DNA of 64,000 bases from Bifidobacterium eulemuris (GTDB lineage: Bacteria > Actinomycetota > Actinomycetes > Actinomycetales > Bifidobacteriaceae), in contig NZ_CP062938.1 of the NCBI RefSeq assembly GCF_014898155.1, positions 2,604,001 to 2,668,000 of the forward strand, given 5' to 3'. The translations under genes and the position numbers were made by a program. The notes beneath the pieces were generated by a model, which was given only the letters and a program-made list of their open reading frames with translations, searched no databases and had not been told where the DNA came from. This document shows positions 19,812 through 28,941 of the stretch, piece after piece (position 1 is the stretch's first letter; each line of letters opens with the position of its first letter).

Positions 19812-21119
19812 ATGAATACTTCAACGAAGCAGGACAAGGGACTCGGCGGATATATGCCGCTGGCCGTCGCCGCCGGCATCGGCTCGATGCTCGGCTCCGG
19901 CATCATCGTCGGCCTGTCCTCGACCATCACCGTCTGGCAGGACGGCCTGGGACTGAACACCACCGAGGTCGGCGTGCTCTCCGGCGTGCTCACCTTCGCC
20001 ATCGCCTTCGGATCCCTGTTCGGCGGCCGCCTCGCCGACAGGATCGGCCGCGTCACCTTCTTCAACTGGATCAACCTGTTCTACGCCATCGGCGCGGGCA
20101 TCTGCATCTTCGCCAACGACTTCACCGTACTGCTCATCGGTCTGATCATCGCAGGCATCGCCTCCGGCGCCGACCTGCCGGTGTCGATGACCGTCGTCTC
20201 CCATGACGCGCCGAACGACCAGATGGCCGCCCGCCTCGTCTCCACCACCCAGGTGTTCTGGCAGATCGGCGTGTTCATCTCCTTCATCTGCGCCTTCCTC
20301 GTCTCCACGATGCCCGGCGCCACAGGCGGCCGCGTCGTGTTCGCCATCCTCACGGTGTTCGCCGTCGTCGCATGGCTGTGGCGTCTGATGTCGCCCACCT
20401 TCCGCCGCTTCCACGAGGAGGCCGACGCCCGCGACGCCGCCCAGGGCCGCGAGGCCTCCACCGAGAAGGTCTCCGTCACCAAGGTGCTGTTCGGCGCCGA
20501 TAAGAAGATGTTCCTCGGATTCTTCCTGTCCATCATGGTCTTCTATCTCGGCTGGAACCTGCTGGCCAACACCTGGGGCCAGTTCCAGACCTACATGTTC
20601 GTGCAGGCCAACGCCTCGCAGACCCTCGCCACTGGTCTGGGCATCATCCTCAACTTCGTGACGCTTGTTCTCAACATCGCCTTCGCGTCCATCGCCGGCG
20701 GCAAATACCGCAACAGGCTCTTCTACGTCGGCATGGCCATCACGCTGGTCTCAATGGTCATGCTTTCGCTGGGCGGCACCAATCTGTGGGTCATCGTCGC
20801 CGCCACCGCCATCATGAACGTCGGCGGCCCGTTCGCCGGCGAAGCCCTCTACAAGGTGTGGACCCAGGAATCCTTCCCGATTGAGGTACGCGCCTCCATC
20901 CAAGGCTTCATCAACGGCTTCTCCCGCCTGTGCTGCGGCCTGTTCGCCCTGGTCACCCCGGCCCTGGTGGTGCCGGCCGTCATCAAAACCACCATGTGGG
21001 GCTTCGTGGGGGTCGTCATCATCGAACTCATCGCCGGCTCCGTGATGCTGGCCCTGCAGAAGAAGTACGGCACCGATGAAGAGCGTCGGGCGAAGGCCTT
21101 GGCCTCGTCCGAAGCCTGA
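19812..21119 (+). CDS. MFS sugar transporter of the rhamnosidase cluster
   Basis: 435-residue MFS protein of the sugar-porter type (DRIGRVTF between segments 2 and 3, then a DLPVSMTVVSH stretch in segment 5), with about 12 hydrophobic segments. The ATG at 19812 follows AAGGAAAAGAT; an ATG 12 codons earlier lacks a good site. It lies 124 bp before the GH78 gene and downstream of LacI-type palindromes, so it probably imports rhamnose-containing glycosides or rhamnose. Sequence alone does not settle substrate or coupling ion. Confidence 0.88.
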   Translation: MNTSTKQDKGLGGYMPLAVAAGIGSMLGSGIIVGLSSTITVWQDGLGLNTTEVGVLSGVLTFAIAFGSLFGGRLADRIGRVTFFNWINLFYAIGAGICIFANDFTVLLIGLIIAGIASGADLPVSMTVVSHDAPNDQMAARLVSTTQVFWQIGVFISFICAFLVSTMPGATGGRVVFAILTVFAVVAWLWRLMSPTFRRFHEEADARDAAQGREASTEKVSVTKVLFGADKKMFLGFFLSIMVFYLGWNLLANTWGQFQTYMFVQANASQTLATGLGIILNFVTLVLNIAFASIAGGKYRNRLFYVGMAITLVSMVMLSLGGTNLWVIVAATAIMNVGGPFAGEALYKVWTQESFPIEVRASIQGFINGFSRLCCGLFALVTPALVVPAVIKTTMWGFVGVVIIELIAGSVMLALQKKYGTDEERRAKALASSEA

Positions 21120-21243
21120 CGGCGCGCCCCGCTCCGGGCGGGCGGCGACCCGGTCGTTCCCGTCCCGCCCGAAGCGACGGACCATGCGAGACAAGAAACA
21201 CACACGAGACGACATCACGCAATAAGCTGACGAAGGAACCATC

Positions 21244-23922
21244 ATGAACACCACCACGCATACGCCGCAGATCGTGCCGGCCGTGACCGCCGGAGACCTC
21301 GACATCACCCGTTTCACCGTCGAACATTACCCCGGCGACGCGCTCGGCATCGGCACCGCAGCCCCGCGTATGAGCTGGGTGTACGCGAAACCCGTTCCGG
21401 AGGACGCGCAGATCCTGCTCAAGCTCACCCGCCGCGTGCCCGGCGGAGAGCCGGTCGAGCTGGAAACCTATCTGCCGGTCGCCGACAGCGTGCTCGTGCC
21501 CTGGCAGTTCGAACCGCTGGTCTCCCGTGAGGAGGTGTACGCCACCGTGCAGGTGGTGTCGGCCAGCCACCAGCCGTTGGGGGATCCCAGCGAGACGCTG
21601 CATTTCGAAGCCGGTCTGCTGCTGGAGCACGACCATGTGGCCGATTTCGTTGGACCTTCGTGGGCTGAACCGCAAAGCGACCACCGTCACCTGCCGCTGG
21701 TGCGTACCGAGGTGGACTTGCGGGACAAGCCGTCCCGCGCCCGCCTGTACCTGTCCGCGCTGGGCCTGGTCGAGGCGGAGATCAACGGCGTCAAAGTCGG
21801 CAATGACGCGCTGATCCCCGGCTGGACGAACTACGAGAGGCGCGTGGAATGCTGGACTTACGACGTGGCCGACGCGCTTCAGGCCGGCGGCAACGCGTTG
21901 GGATTCTGGCTGGGCGACGGCTGGTTCCGCGGCCGCGTCGGCTTCGACGGCGGCTATGCGAACTACTACGGCGATAGGATCGGCGTGTTCGCGCAGCTCG
22001 AGGTCGAATACGCCGACGGCGTCACCGAGGCCTTCTACTCCAATTCGTGGGACCGTCGATGGAAGGCCGCGCTCGGCCCCATCGTCTGCTCCGACCTGTG
22101 CGAGGGGGAGCGGTACGACGCCCGTCTCGAACGGCCGGGCTGGTCCGAACCCGGTTTCGACGACTCCGACTGGGCGCCCGTCGCCGAGGTGTTCTACGAT
22201 CCGGCGAATATCGAAAACCCCGAAACCTCGCCGGTGCGCGCCCACGAGGAGCATAAGCCCCTCTCCATCACCCGCATTGACGACACAGCGCAAGGCCGGG
22301 GCGTGTGGCTGGTCGACTTCGGCCAGAACTGCTCGCAGCGTATCCGCCTGCATATGCGCGGCCTTTCCGCCGGCGAGACGGTGGAGCTGCGGCACGTCGA
22401 AGTGCTCGAACCCGACGGCACGATCGCCACACGCACCCTGCGCCGCGGCCAGCAGCACGACGTCTACACCTCCAACGGACGTGACGCCTGGTGGGAGCCG
22501 CGCTTCGCCATGCACGGCTTCCGTTACGCGCAGATCGAGGGATTGCCGGGCGAACTGACCGCCGACGACATCGAATGCCGCGTCTACCATTCGGTGATGG
22601 ACCGGGCCGGCGAGTTGGAGACCTCCGACACGCTGCTCAACCGTCTGCACGCCAACGCCGTATGGTCCATGCGCTCCAACTTCGTCTCCCTGCCCACCGA
22701 CTGCCCCCAGCGCGACGAGCGGCTGGGCTGGACCGGCGACATCTGCCTGTTCGCGCCCACCGCCAGCTACCTGTACGACGTGCAGGGATTCCTCGGCAGC
22801 TGGCTTAAGGACGTGCGCGCCGACCAGACCAAATGGGGCACCGTGCCGTTCTATGTGCCGTTCATCCCGCTCGGCGTGTGGGCCCACCCGCAGGCCATCT
22901 CCACATGGGGCGACGCCGCGGTGGAGGTGCCGTGGACGCTGTACATGGACAGCGGGGACACGAAGGTGCTGGAGGACTCCTACGATCTGGTCTGCGACTG
23001 GATCGACGAGGTCGCCGGCTACCTGTCGGACGACGGCGTGTGGGACCGCAAACCGGATTTCGTGCTCGGTCAGCTGGGCGACTGGCTCGACCCGGCCGCC
23101 CCTCCGGAGGATCCCACCCAGGCGATGACCGAGAAGGAACTCGTCGCCACCGCGTTCTACTACCGCAGCTGCGTGCAGGCCCAAGCCATCGCCCGCATCC
23201 TCGGCCGCGACGCGGACGCCGAACGCTTCGCCGGACTGCGTGATCTCGTACGCGGCGGATTCCTCGCCCGCTTCACGAAGCTCGACGGCACCATGACCTC
23301 CGACACGCAATGCGCCTACGCGCTGACCATCGCCTTCGGCCTGCTCGACGACGAGCCCGTGCGCCGCATCAAGGCCGGCAACCGACTGGCCGAACTCGTG
23401 CGCCTGTCCGGCGGGCGGGTGAGCACCGGCTTCGCCGGCACGCCGTTCGTACTGCCCGCGCTGAGCATCACCGGCCACGACAAGGAGGCATACGAGCTGC
23501 TGACCTCGACCGAATGTCCCAGTTGGCTGTACCAGGTCAGGATGGGCGCCACCACCACATGGGAACGCTGGGACTCGATGCGCGAGGACGGCACGCTCAA
23601 CCCGGGCGGCATGACCTCGTTCAACCATTACGCGCTGGGTTCGGTGGCCGAATGGATGCACGCGCGCATCGGCGGCCTCGAGGCCATCGAGCCGGGTTGG
23701 CGGCGGTTCCGCGTCTCGCCGCGCGTCGGCGGCGGCATCGACCACGCCTCCACCTCGCATATCACCCCCTACGGCAAGGCCGCGGTCGACTGGCGGGGCG
23801 CGGATGACGTTCTGGAACTGACCGTCGCCGTGCCGGTCGGCACCACGGCGCTCGTCGAAATCCCCGACTACGAGCCCCGCGAGCTCGGCGCGGGCGAGCA
23901 CCGGCTCGAATTCCGCCGATAG
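21244..23922 (+). CDS. GH78 alpha-L-rhamnosidase
   Basis: 892-residue family 78 hydrolase that releases terminal alpha-L-rhamnose from flavonoid, saponin or polysaccharide substrates. The N-terminal beta-sandwich domains (about 1-330) include the GWTNYERRVECWTYD and LGDGWFRG motifs of the rhamnosidase N domain. The (alpha/alpha)6 barrel carries the signature DCPQRDERLGWTGD (about 485-499), holding the proposed acid Glu492. A C-terminal beta domain follows. No signal peptide, so it acts on imported substrate. GAAGGAACC precedes the ATG. It sits between two MFS genes; the LacI protein upstream probably controls it. Confidence 0.94.
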   Translation: MNTTTHTPQIVPAVTAGDLDITRFTVEHYPGDALGIGTAAPRMSWVYAKPVPEDAQILLKLTRRVPGGEPVELETYLPVADSVLVPWQFEPLVSREEVYATVQVVSASHQPLGDPSETLHFEAGLLLEHDHVADFVGPSWAEPQSDHRHLPLVRTEVDLRDKPSRARLYLSALGLVEAEINGVKVGNDALIPGWTNYERRVECWTYDVADALQAGGNALGFWLGDGWFRGRVGFDGGYANYYGDRIGVFAQLEVEYADGVTEAFYSNSWDRRWKAALGPIVCSDLCEGERYDARLERPGWSEPGFDDSDWAPVAEVFYDPANIENPETSPVRAHEEHKPLSITRIDDTAQGRGVWLVDFGQNCSQRIRLHMRGLSAGETVELRHVEVLEPDGTIATRTLRRGQQHDVYTSNGRDAWWEPRFAMHGFRYAQIEGLPGELTADDIECRVYHSVMDRAGELETSDTLLNRLHANAVWSMRSNFVSLPTDCPQRDERLGWTGDICLFAPTASYLYDVQGFLGSWLKDVRADQTKWGTVPFYVPFIPLGVWAHPQAISTWGDAAVEVPWTLYMDSGDTKVLEDSYDLVCDWIDEVAGYLSDDGVWDRKPDFVLGQLGDWLDPAAPPEDPTQAMTEKELVATAFYYRSCVQAQAIARILGRDADAERFAGLRDLVRGGFLARFTKLDGTMTSDTQCAYALTIAFGLLDDEPVRRIKAGNRLAELVRLSGGRVSTGFAGTPFVLPALSITGHDKEAYELLTSTECPSWLYQVRMGATTTWERWDSMREDGTLNPGGMTSFNHYALGSVAEWMHARIGGLEAIEPGWRRFRVSPRVGGGIDHASTSHITPYGKAAVDWRGADDVLELTVAVPVGTTALVEIPDYEPRELGAGEHRLEFRR

Positions 23923-23944
23923 GCGTCACCCATCCTCGCCCAAC

Positions 23945-23983
23945 GGTGCCGCCGGGTCCGAACCCCTCGTGCCCGGCGGCACC
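23945..23983 (+). terminator. Perfect hairpin after the GH78 gene
   Basis: Twelve-base perfect arms GGTGCCGCCGGG/CCCGGCGGCACC with a 15-base loop, 23 bases after the rhamnosidase stop. No T-run follows. Confidence 0.6.
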
Positions 23984-24044
23984 GCCGCTCCTTTCGATAT
24001 TCTTCAATCTTTCGACTTCGATAGTTTCAGCAAAGGAAGCACTG

Positions 24045-25373
24045 ATGACACTCAACGAAGAGTCGTCGACGACTCGCACCGCAGCCGCTACGGCAACCGT
24101 CTCCAACCTCGCGCCCGATACCGGACGCCCCCTGAGCAGTCGGGAGAAGATACGCTTCGGCGTGGGCTTCGCGCTGTTCTCCCTGATCTGGATGACCGCC
24201 GGCACCTCCGGCTCGGCCGTGCTGCTGCCGCAGCGCTTCACCGAACTGGGCATCGGCGTGCCCGAGGTGATCCTCGGCACCATGAACTCCGTGGGCTGCG
24301 TGTTCGCGCTGGTGGCCAACGTCGTGTTCGGCGCGCTCTCCGACATCACGCGCTCGCGGTTCGGCAAACGCACGCCGTGGATCGTCGTCGGCGGATTCAT
24401 CACCGCGGCCGGATACGTGCTCGCCTCGCAAAGCGTCGACCTGTTCGGCATCGTGGCGGGCTGGTCCGTCGTGCAGGTGGGCGTGAACATGATGATCGCC
24501 CCGGCCGTGGCCGTGCTCTCCGACCGCATCCCCGAAAGCACGCGCGGCACCTTCTCCGCGTTCTACGGCGGCGCGCAGATCGTCGGCCAGTCCGCCGGCA
24601 CCTTCCTGGGCGCGCAGTTCATCGAGAAGATGGGGCAGGGCTTTATGGTTGGCGTCGCGCTGTTCGCCATCACCGGCGTCGTGACCGTGCTGGTATGGCC
24701 CCGCGAACGCTCGTCGAAAGCCTCCGACCCCTCCTCCGACGGCGGGACGGCCGCCCGGCTGGACGCCAAAGCCATCCTCAGGTCGTTCGTGCCGCCCACG
24801 AGGAACTGCCGTGATTTCTATCTCGCTCTGGTCGGCCGTCTGATGCTCATCCTCGGCTGGTCGATGATCCAGGGCTACCAGCTGTACATCCTGCAGAAGT
24901 ACTGCGGCCAGACGACCGAGGAATCCGCGGCCACGATCTCCACGATGTCGGTGGTCTCCATGGTCGTGCTCATCATCACCTCCGTGGTCTCCGGGCCGAT
25001 CTCCGACCTGCTGCACCGGCGCAAGATCATCGTGGCCATCGGATCGGTGATCATCGCGGTCGGCATCGCCATCCCATGGTTCATGCCCACCGGATTCGGC
25101 ATGGTCCTGTTCGCCGGCGTCGGCGGTTTCGGCTACGGCATCTACATCGCCGTCGACCAGGCGCTCAACGTCGACGTGCTGCCCAGTCAGGAGGAGGCCG
25201 GCAAGGACCTCGGCATCCTCAACCTCGCCAACACGGTCGGGCAGGTGCTCGCCCCGGTGATCGTCGGCGCGATCGTCGTGGCCACCGGCAGCTACGCGAC
25301 GCTGTTCCCGATCGCGCTCGCCAGCGTGCTGGCCGGCGCCGTGGTGATCATGTTCATCCGCAAAGTGAGGTGA
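24045..25373 (+). CDS. MFS sugar transporter (paralogue 2 of 3)
   Basis: 442-residue MFS carrier closely related to those at 8756 and 28942. It has an N-terminal PDTGRPLS tail, RFGKRTPW between segments 2 and 3, and EEAGKDLGILNLA before segment 11. The ATG is placed by AAAGGA seven bases upstream; an upstream frame of 33 codons runs through the hairpin and is rejected. It lies between the rhamnosidase and a membrane-anchored GH3 enzyme, so it may take up the products released outside by the latter. Confidence 0.9.
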   Translation: MTLNEESSTTRTAAATATVSNLAPDTGRPLSSREKIRFGVGFALFSLIWMTAGTSGSAVLLPQRFTELGIGVPEVILGTMNSVGCVFALVANVVFGALSDITRSRFGKRTPWIVVGGFITAAGYVLASQSVDLFGIVAGWSVVQVGVNMMIAPAVAVLSDRIPESTRGTFSAFYGGAQIVGQSAGTFLGAQFIEKMGQGFMVGVALFAITGVVTVLVWPRERSSKASDPSSDGGTAARLDAKAILRSFVPPTRNCRDFYLALVGRLMLILGWSMIQGYQLYILQKYCGQTTEESAATISTMSVVSMVVLIITSVVSGPISDLLHRRKIIVAIGSVIIAVGIAIPWFMPTGFGMVLFAGVGGFGYGIYIAVDQALNVDVLPSQEEAGKDLGILNLANTVGQVLAPVIVGAIVVATGSYATLFPIALASVLAGAVVIMFIRKVR

Positions 25374-25392
25374 GCGGACCCCGCTCAATCGC

Positions 25393-25434
25393 GGCCCGGT
25401 GCCGACGGTTCGATACGACCGTCGGCACCGGGCC
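25393..25434 (+). terminator. Strong hairpin after MFS gene
   Basis: Perfect 17-base GC-rich arms (start GGCCCGGTGC) with an 8-base loop, 20 bases after the MFS stop, followed by TTCG. The remaining 276 bp to the next gene contain no ORF with a ribosome site and should hold the promoter of the GH3 gene at 25711. Confidence 0.75.
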
Positions 25435-25710
25435 TTCGCGTATGCGCGGTGCCCGCGCGGTATGCGGATGATGCCGCGATTGATGCCAACCATGCCGTTT
25501 GCTGAACGAAGCCCATTGTTTTCCGGTGAAATGGAATCACTCGCAGCGGATGGTCCTTATGGCGTGGAGGCCATGCAGGACGATCCGCTTCGGAGGGCAG
25601 TAACAACCGCAAGACAGAGGAGCAGGCGCAATGCGTTACACCCATGCAATCCACTCCGCGTCCCCGTCCGGCGTGTCCGGCGTGCGACGCTCCGACCGGA
25701 AGGAGTGGCG

Positions 25711-28545
25711 ATGAAGAAGTTCATGCATCCGGTCAGCAAGAAATTCGGCGTGTTCGGCTTGGTGATGGTGGTCATCCTCACCATGACGATGATCGTCGCC
25801 AATGTGGCGCTCAACCGGTATTCCAGCACGATCTCGTCCACACTGGACCTCAACAAGCAGATCAGCGACGGCGGCGACGACGCGATCTACGAGCAGGCCC
25901 GCGAGATCACGCAGGAGATCGGCGGCGAAGGCACCACCCTGCTGAAGAACGAGAACGATTCGTTGCCGCTGACCACCAACAAGATCAACGTGTTCGGCTA
26001 CAGCAGCGTGAACCTGGTCTACGGCGGCTCCGGATCGGGATCCACCTCCGGCGCCTCCTACAGCGACACCCTCAAGGAGTCGTTCGAGGCCGAAGGTCTG
26101 GAAATCAACGAGGACCTGTGGGACTTCTACACCGATAAGTCCGAGGACAGCGCCTCGTGGAACGTGTTCTCCCCGAACGGCGGCGACTACAACATCTACG
26201 ACGCCAACTGCACCGAAGTGCTCGATATGATGGACTCCGCCAAGGAGTACAGCGACACGGCCGTGATCGTGTTCTCCCGCGCCGGCGGCGAGGGCGGCGA
26301 CCTGCCCATGGACATGGGCGTGACCGACGAGACGACCGGAGAAGGCCTGGTCGGCGGCGACGAGGGCAAAAGCTACCTCGAGCTGCAGGACACGGAGCTT
26401 GAGCTGCTCCACGCCGTCGAACAGAACTTCGACAACGTGATCGTGCTCATCAACTCCTCCCACGCCATGGAACTGGGCTTCCTGGAGGACGAGGGCGTGG
26501 ACGCCGCACTGCAGATCGCGGGCCCCGGCGCCACCGGCATGCGCGGCGTGGCCGACATCCTGCTCGGCGAGACCAACCCGAGCGGCCATCTGGTGGACAC
26601 CTACGCCTATGACGTCAAAAGCGCGCCCTCCTACTACAACATGGGCGACTGCGGCTACTCCGACTACGAGCAGGAGATGTCCGACAGCTACTTCTACTTC
26701 GAGGAGAACATCTACACCGGCTACCGCTTCTATGAGACCGCCGCCGAGGAACAGGCCGTGATCACCGCCGCCGACGGCACGGTGTACGACTACTCCGACT
26801 ACGACAGCATCGTGCAGTATCCGTTCGGCTACGGCCTGAGCTACACCACCTTCGACTGGGAGCTCGAGGACTACACGGTCGACGGCCAGGGCGGCGACGT
26901 GACCGCCACCGTGAAGGTCACCAACACCGGCGACGTCGCGGGCAAGGACGTGGTGCAGCTCTACTACAGTGCCCCGTACATCCAGGGCGGCATCGAGAAG
27001 TCGGCCGTCAACCTCGGCGCCTTCGCCAAGACGGATCTGCTGGAGCCGGGCGAATCCCAGGACGTCGAGCTGACCATGACCTTCGACGACATGGCCTCCT
27101 TCGACTATGAGGACGCCGGCGCCTACGTGATGGACGCGGGCACCTACACCTTCAGCCTGCGCACCGACTCGCACACCGTCAAGAACGACGACGCCGAGTT
27201 CACCTACGATCTGTCCGACACGATCATCTACGACGACGACCATGACGGCAAGCGCTCCACCGACGAGGTGGCCGCCGTCTCCCAGCAGGAGTTCCAGGAC
27301 GCCGGCTCGTTGGAGACCAACATGACCTACCTGTCCCGCGCCGATCTGGCCGGCACCTTCCCGAAGGTGGAGCGCCGCCTGAACCCGACCGAGATCCCGG
27401 ATGAGGTGAAGGCCCGTCTCGAAGACAACGGTCCCGGCTCCACCGTGCTGGAAACCGCCGATACCGACGTCGAAACCCCGATCACCGACGCGGACAACGG
27501 TCTGAGCGTCGACGACCTGGCCGGCGTCGATTACGACGACGAGCAGTGGGATCTGCTGGTGCAGCAGATGAGCGTGGACGAGCTGGTGGAGCTCACCGGC
27601 AACGCCGGCTGGCAGACCTCAGCGATCGAATCCGTCGGCAAGAAGGCCACGGTCGACATCGACGGTCCGCAGGGCCTCAACGGCTTCAACTTCAGCGGCA
27701 CCAAGATGAACACCTACACCTCCGAGGTGCTGATGGGCATGACCTGGAATGTCGACCTGATTAACGAGATGGGCTCCATCTACGCGCAGGAGGCGCTCTC
27801 CTGGGGCATCGTCGGCATCTACGCGCCGGCTATGAACACCCACCGTTCGCCGTTCGGCGGCCGCAACTTCGAGTACTTCTCGGAGGATCCGACCCTGTCC
27901 GGCCTGCTGGCCGTCGCTGAGGTGAGCGGCATGCAGGGCGAGGGCGTGTACGTCTACGCGAAGCATTACATGCTCAACACGCAGGACACGAACCGAGACG
28001 GCGCCGCGAACTGGTGCAACGAGCAGGCGCTGCGCGAGATCTACGCCCGTCCGTTCGAGCTGGCCATCAAGAAGGCCGACTGCACCGGCCTGATGACCGA
28101 GCTGTCGCGCATCGGCACCTCGTGGAGCTCCGCTACCAAGGCGCTGTGCGACGAGCTGCCGCGCGACGAATGGGGCTTCAAGGGCAAGATCATCACCGAC
28201 GGCGTCGGCCCCGGCGGCGACTACTACATGCTCCCGGATTACGCGATCGCGGCGGGCAACGACATGATGCTGACCCGCGCCAGCGGCGACTGCGGCTACA
28301 CGTCCACCACGCTCGACAGCGACTACGGCATCACCCAGATGCAGAAGGCCGCCAAGAACATCCTGTACGTGTACGCCAACAGCAAGGCCTCCGAGGTGAG
28401 CGGCAAGTACGACGTGAACTGGGAGTGGGCGTGGATCGCGGGCAATGTGGTGCTCGCGGTGGTCACCCTGGCCCTGTTCGTGACCCTTCCGGTGCGCGCG
28501 TGGTGCGCTCCGGCGAAGAACGACGACGGAAAGGCGATGGCATGA
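25711..28545 (+). CDS. Membrane-anchored GH3 enzyme with reversed domain order
   Basis: 944-residue family 3 hydrolase in reversed order: the alpha/beta sandwich domain comes first (about 60-390, beginning EGTTLLKNEND), then a fibronectin-III-like domain (about 400-490), then the TIM-barrel catalytic domain (about 600-860) with nucleophile D830 in IITDGVGP. An N-terminal hydrophobic helix (about 15-35) and a C-terminal one (about 905-930) suggest an enzyme tethered at the membrane at both ends. Reversed GH3 enzymes are known in gut Firmicutes and Bifidobacterium. The ATG has GGAAGGAG five bases upstream. The next gene overlaps its stop. Confidence 0.9.
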   Translation: MKKFMHPVSKKFGVFGLVMVVILTMTMIVANVALNRYSSTISSTLDLNKQISDGGDDAIYEQAREITQEIGGEGTTLLKNENDSLPLTTNKINVFGYSSVNLVYGGSGSGSTSGASYSDTLKESFEAEGLEINEDLWDFYTDKSEDSASWNVFSPNGGDYNIYDANCTEVLDMMDSAKEYSDTAVIVFSRAGGEGGDLPMDMGVTDETTGEGLVGGDEGKSYLELQDTELELLHAVEQNFDNVIVLINSSHAMELGFLEDEGVDAALQIAGPGATGMRGVADILLGETNPSGHLVDTYAYDVKSAPSYYNMGDCGYSDYEQEMSDSYFYFEENIYTGYRFYETAAEEQAVITAADGTVYDYSDYDSIVQYPFGYGLSYTTFDWELEDYTVDGQGGDVTATVKVTNTGDVAGKDVVQLYYSAPYIQGGIEKSAVNLGAFAKTDLLEPGESQDVELTMTFDDMASFDYEDAGAYVMDAGTYTFSLRTDSHTVKNDDAEFTYDLSDTIIYDDDHDGKRSTDEVAAVSQQEFQDAGSLETNMTYLSRADLAGTFPKVERRLNPTEIPDEVKARLEDNGPGSTVLETADTDVETPITDADNGLSVDDLAGVDYDDEQWDLLVQQMSVDELVELTGNAGWQTSAIESVGKKATVDIDGPQGLNGFNFSGTKMNTYTSEVLMGMTWNVDLINEMGSIYAQEALSWGIVGIYAPAMNTHRSPFGGRNFEYFSEDPTLSGLLAVAEVSGMQGEGVYVYAKHYMLNTQDTNRDGAANWCNEQALREIYARPFELAIKKADCTGLMTELSRIGTSWSSATKALCDELPRDEWGFKGKIITDGVGPGGDYYMLPDYAIAAGNDMMLTRASGDCGYTSTTLDSDYGITQMQKAAKNILYVYANSKASEVSGKYDVNWEWAWIAGNVVLAVVTLALFVTLPVRAWCAPAKNDDGKAMA

Positions 28546-28823
28546 TGAGCAAGTCATACCAGGAATTGAAAACATCCCCGGCGATCAACCTCGTCTGGCT
28601 CGTGCTGATCGTGGCCAGCGCGTCGATCGGCATCCTGGCGGGAGTCATCTACATCCTCGCGGTGACGAACGTGCAGATCCTGAGCTGGTCCATCGGGTAC
28701 GTGCTGACCTCCGGCACCAACGCGGCGATCATGACCCCGTGCCTGGTCGCGTTCTGCGTCAGCGCCGTGGTGTTCGTGCTGTGCATGCTCAAGAACGTCA
28801 TCCTCAAAGCGTTGACGAAGTAA
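28542..28823 (+). CDS. Small membrane protein coupled to the GH3 enzyme
   Basis: 93 residues with two long hydrophobic segments (about 16-42 and 55-84) and short charged ends. I recognise no family. The ATG overlaps the GH3 stop as ATGA, so it is translationally coupled, with GGAAAGG inside the GH3 3' end as ribosome site. The tight linkage suggests it anchors, stabilises or partners the C-terminal membrane helix of that enzyme; this is inference. It is followed by a strong terminator. Confidence 0.8.
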   Translation: MMSKSYQELKTSPAINLVWLVLIVASASIGILAGVIYILAVTNVQILSWSIGYVLTSGTNAAIMTPCLVAFCVSAVVFVLCMLKNVILKALTK

Positions 28824-28853
28824 GAGCGAGCCGGTGACCGTACGGTCCCGCGA

Positions 28854-28900
28854 CGAGAGATGGGCGGTCTCCTTGAAGGAGACCGCCCATCTCTCGTTTT
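28854..28900. terminator. Strong bidirectional terminator
   Basis: Perfect 21-base arms centred on base 28875 (left arm starts CGAGAGATGGGC), followed by TTTT on the plus strand, between the convergent small membrane protein and MFS genes. Confidence 0.92.
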
Positions 28901-28941
28901 CCGCGACTGTGGCGTGGCCGGCGAGGGGCGCGGCGGGTGGA

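Noticed and set aside
21028..23901. 957-codon minus-strand frame
   Set aside because: Shadow of the GH78 gene; no recognisable domain.
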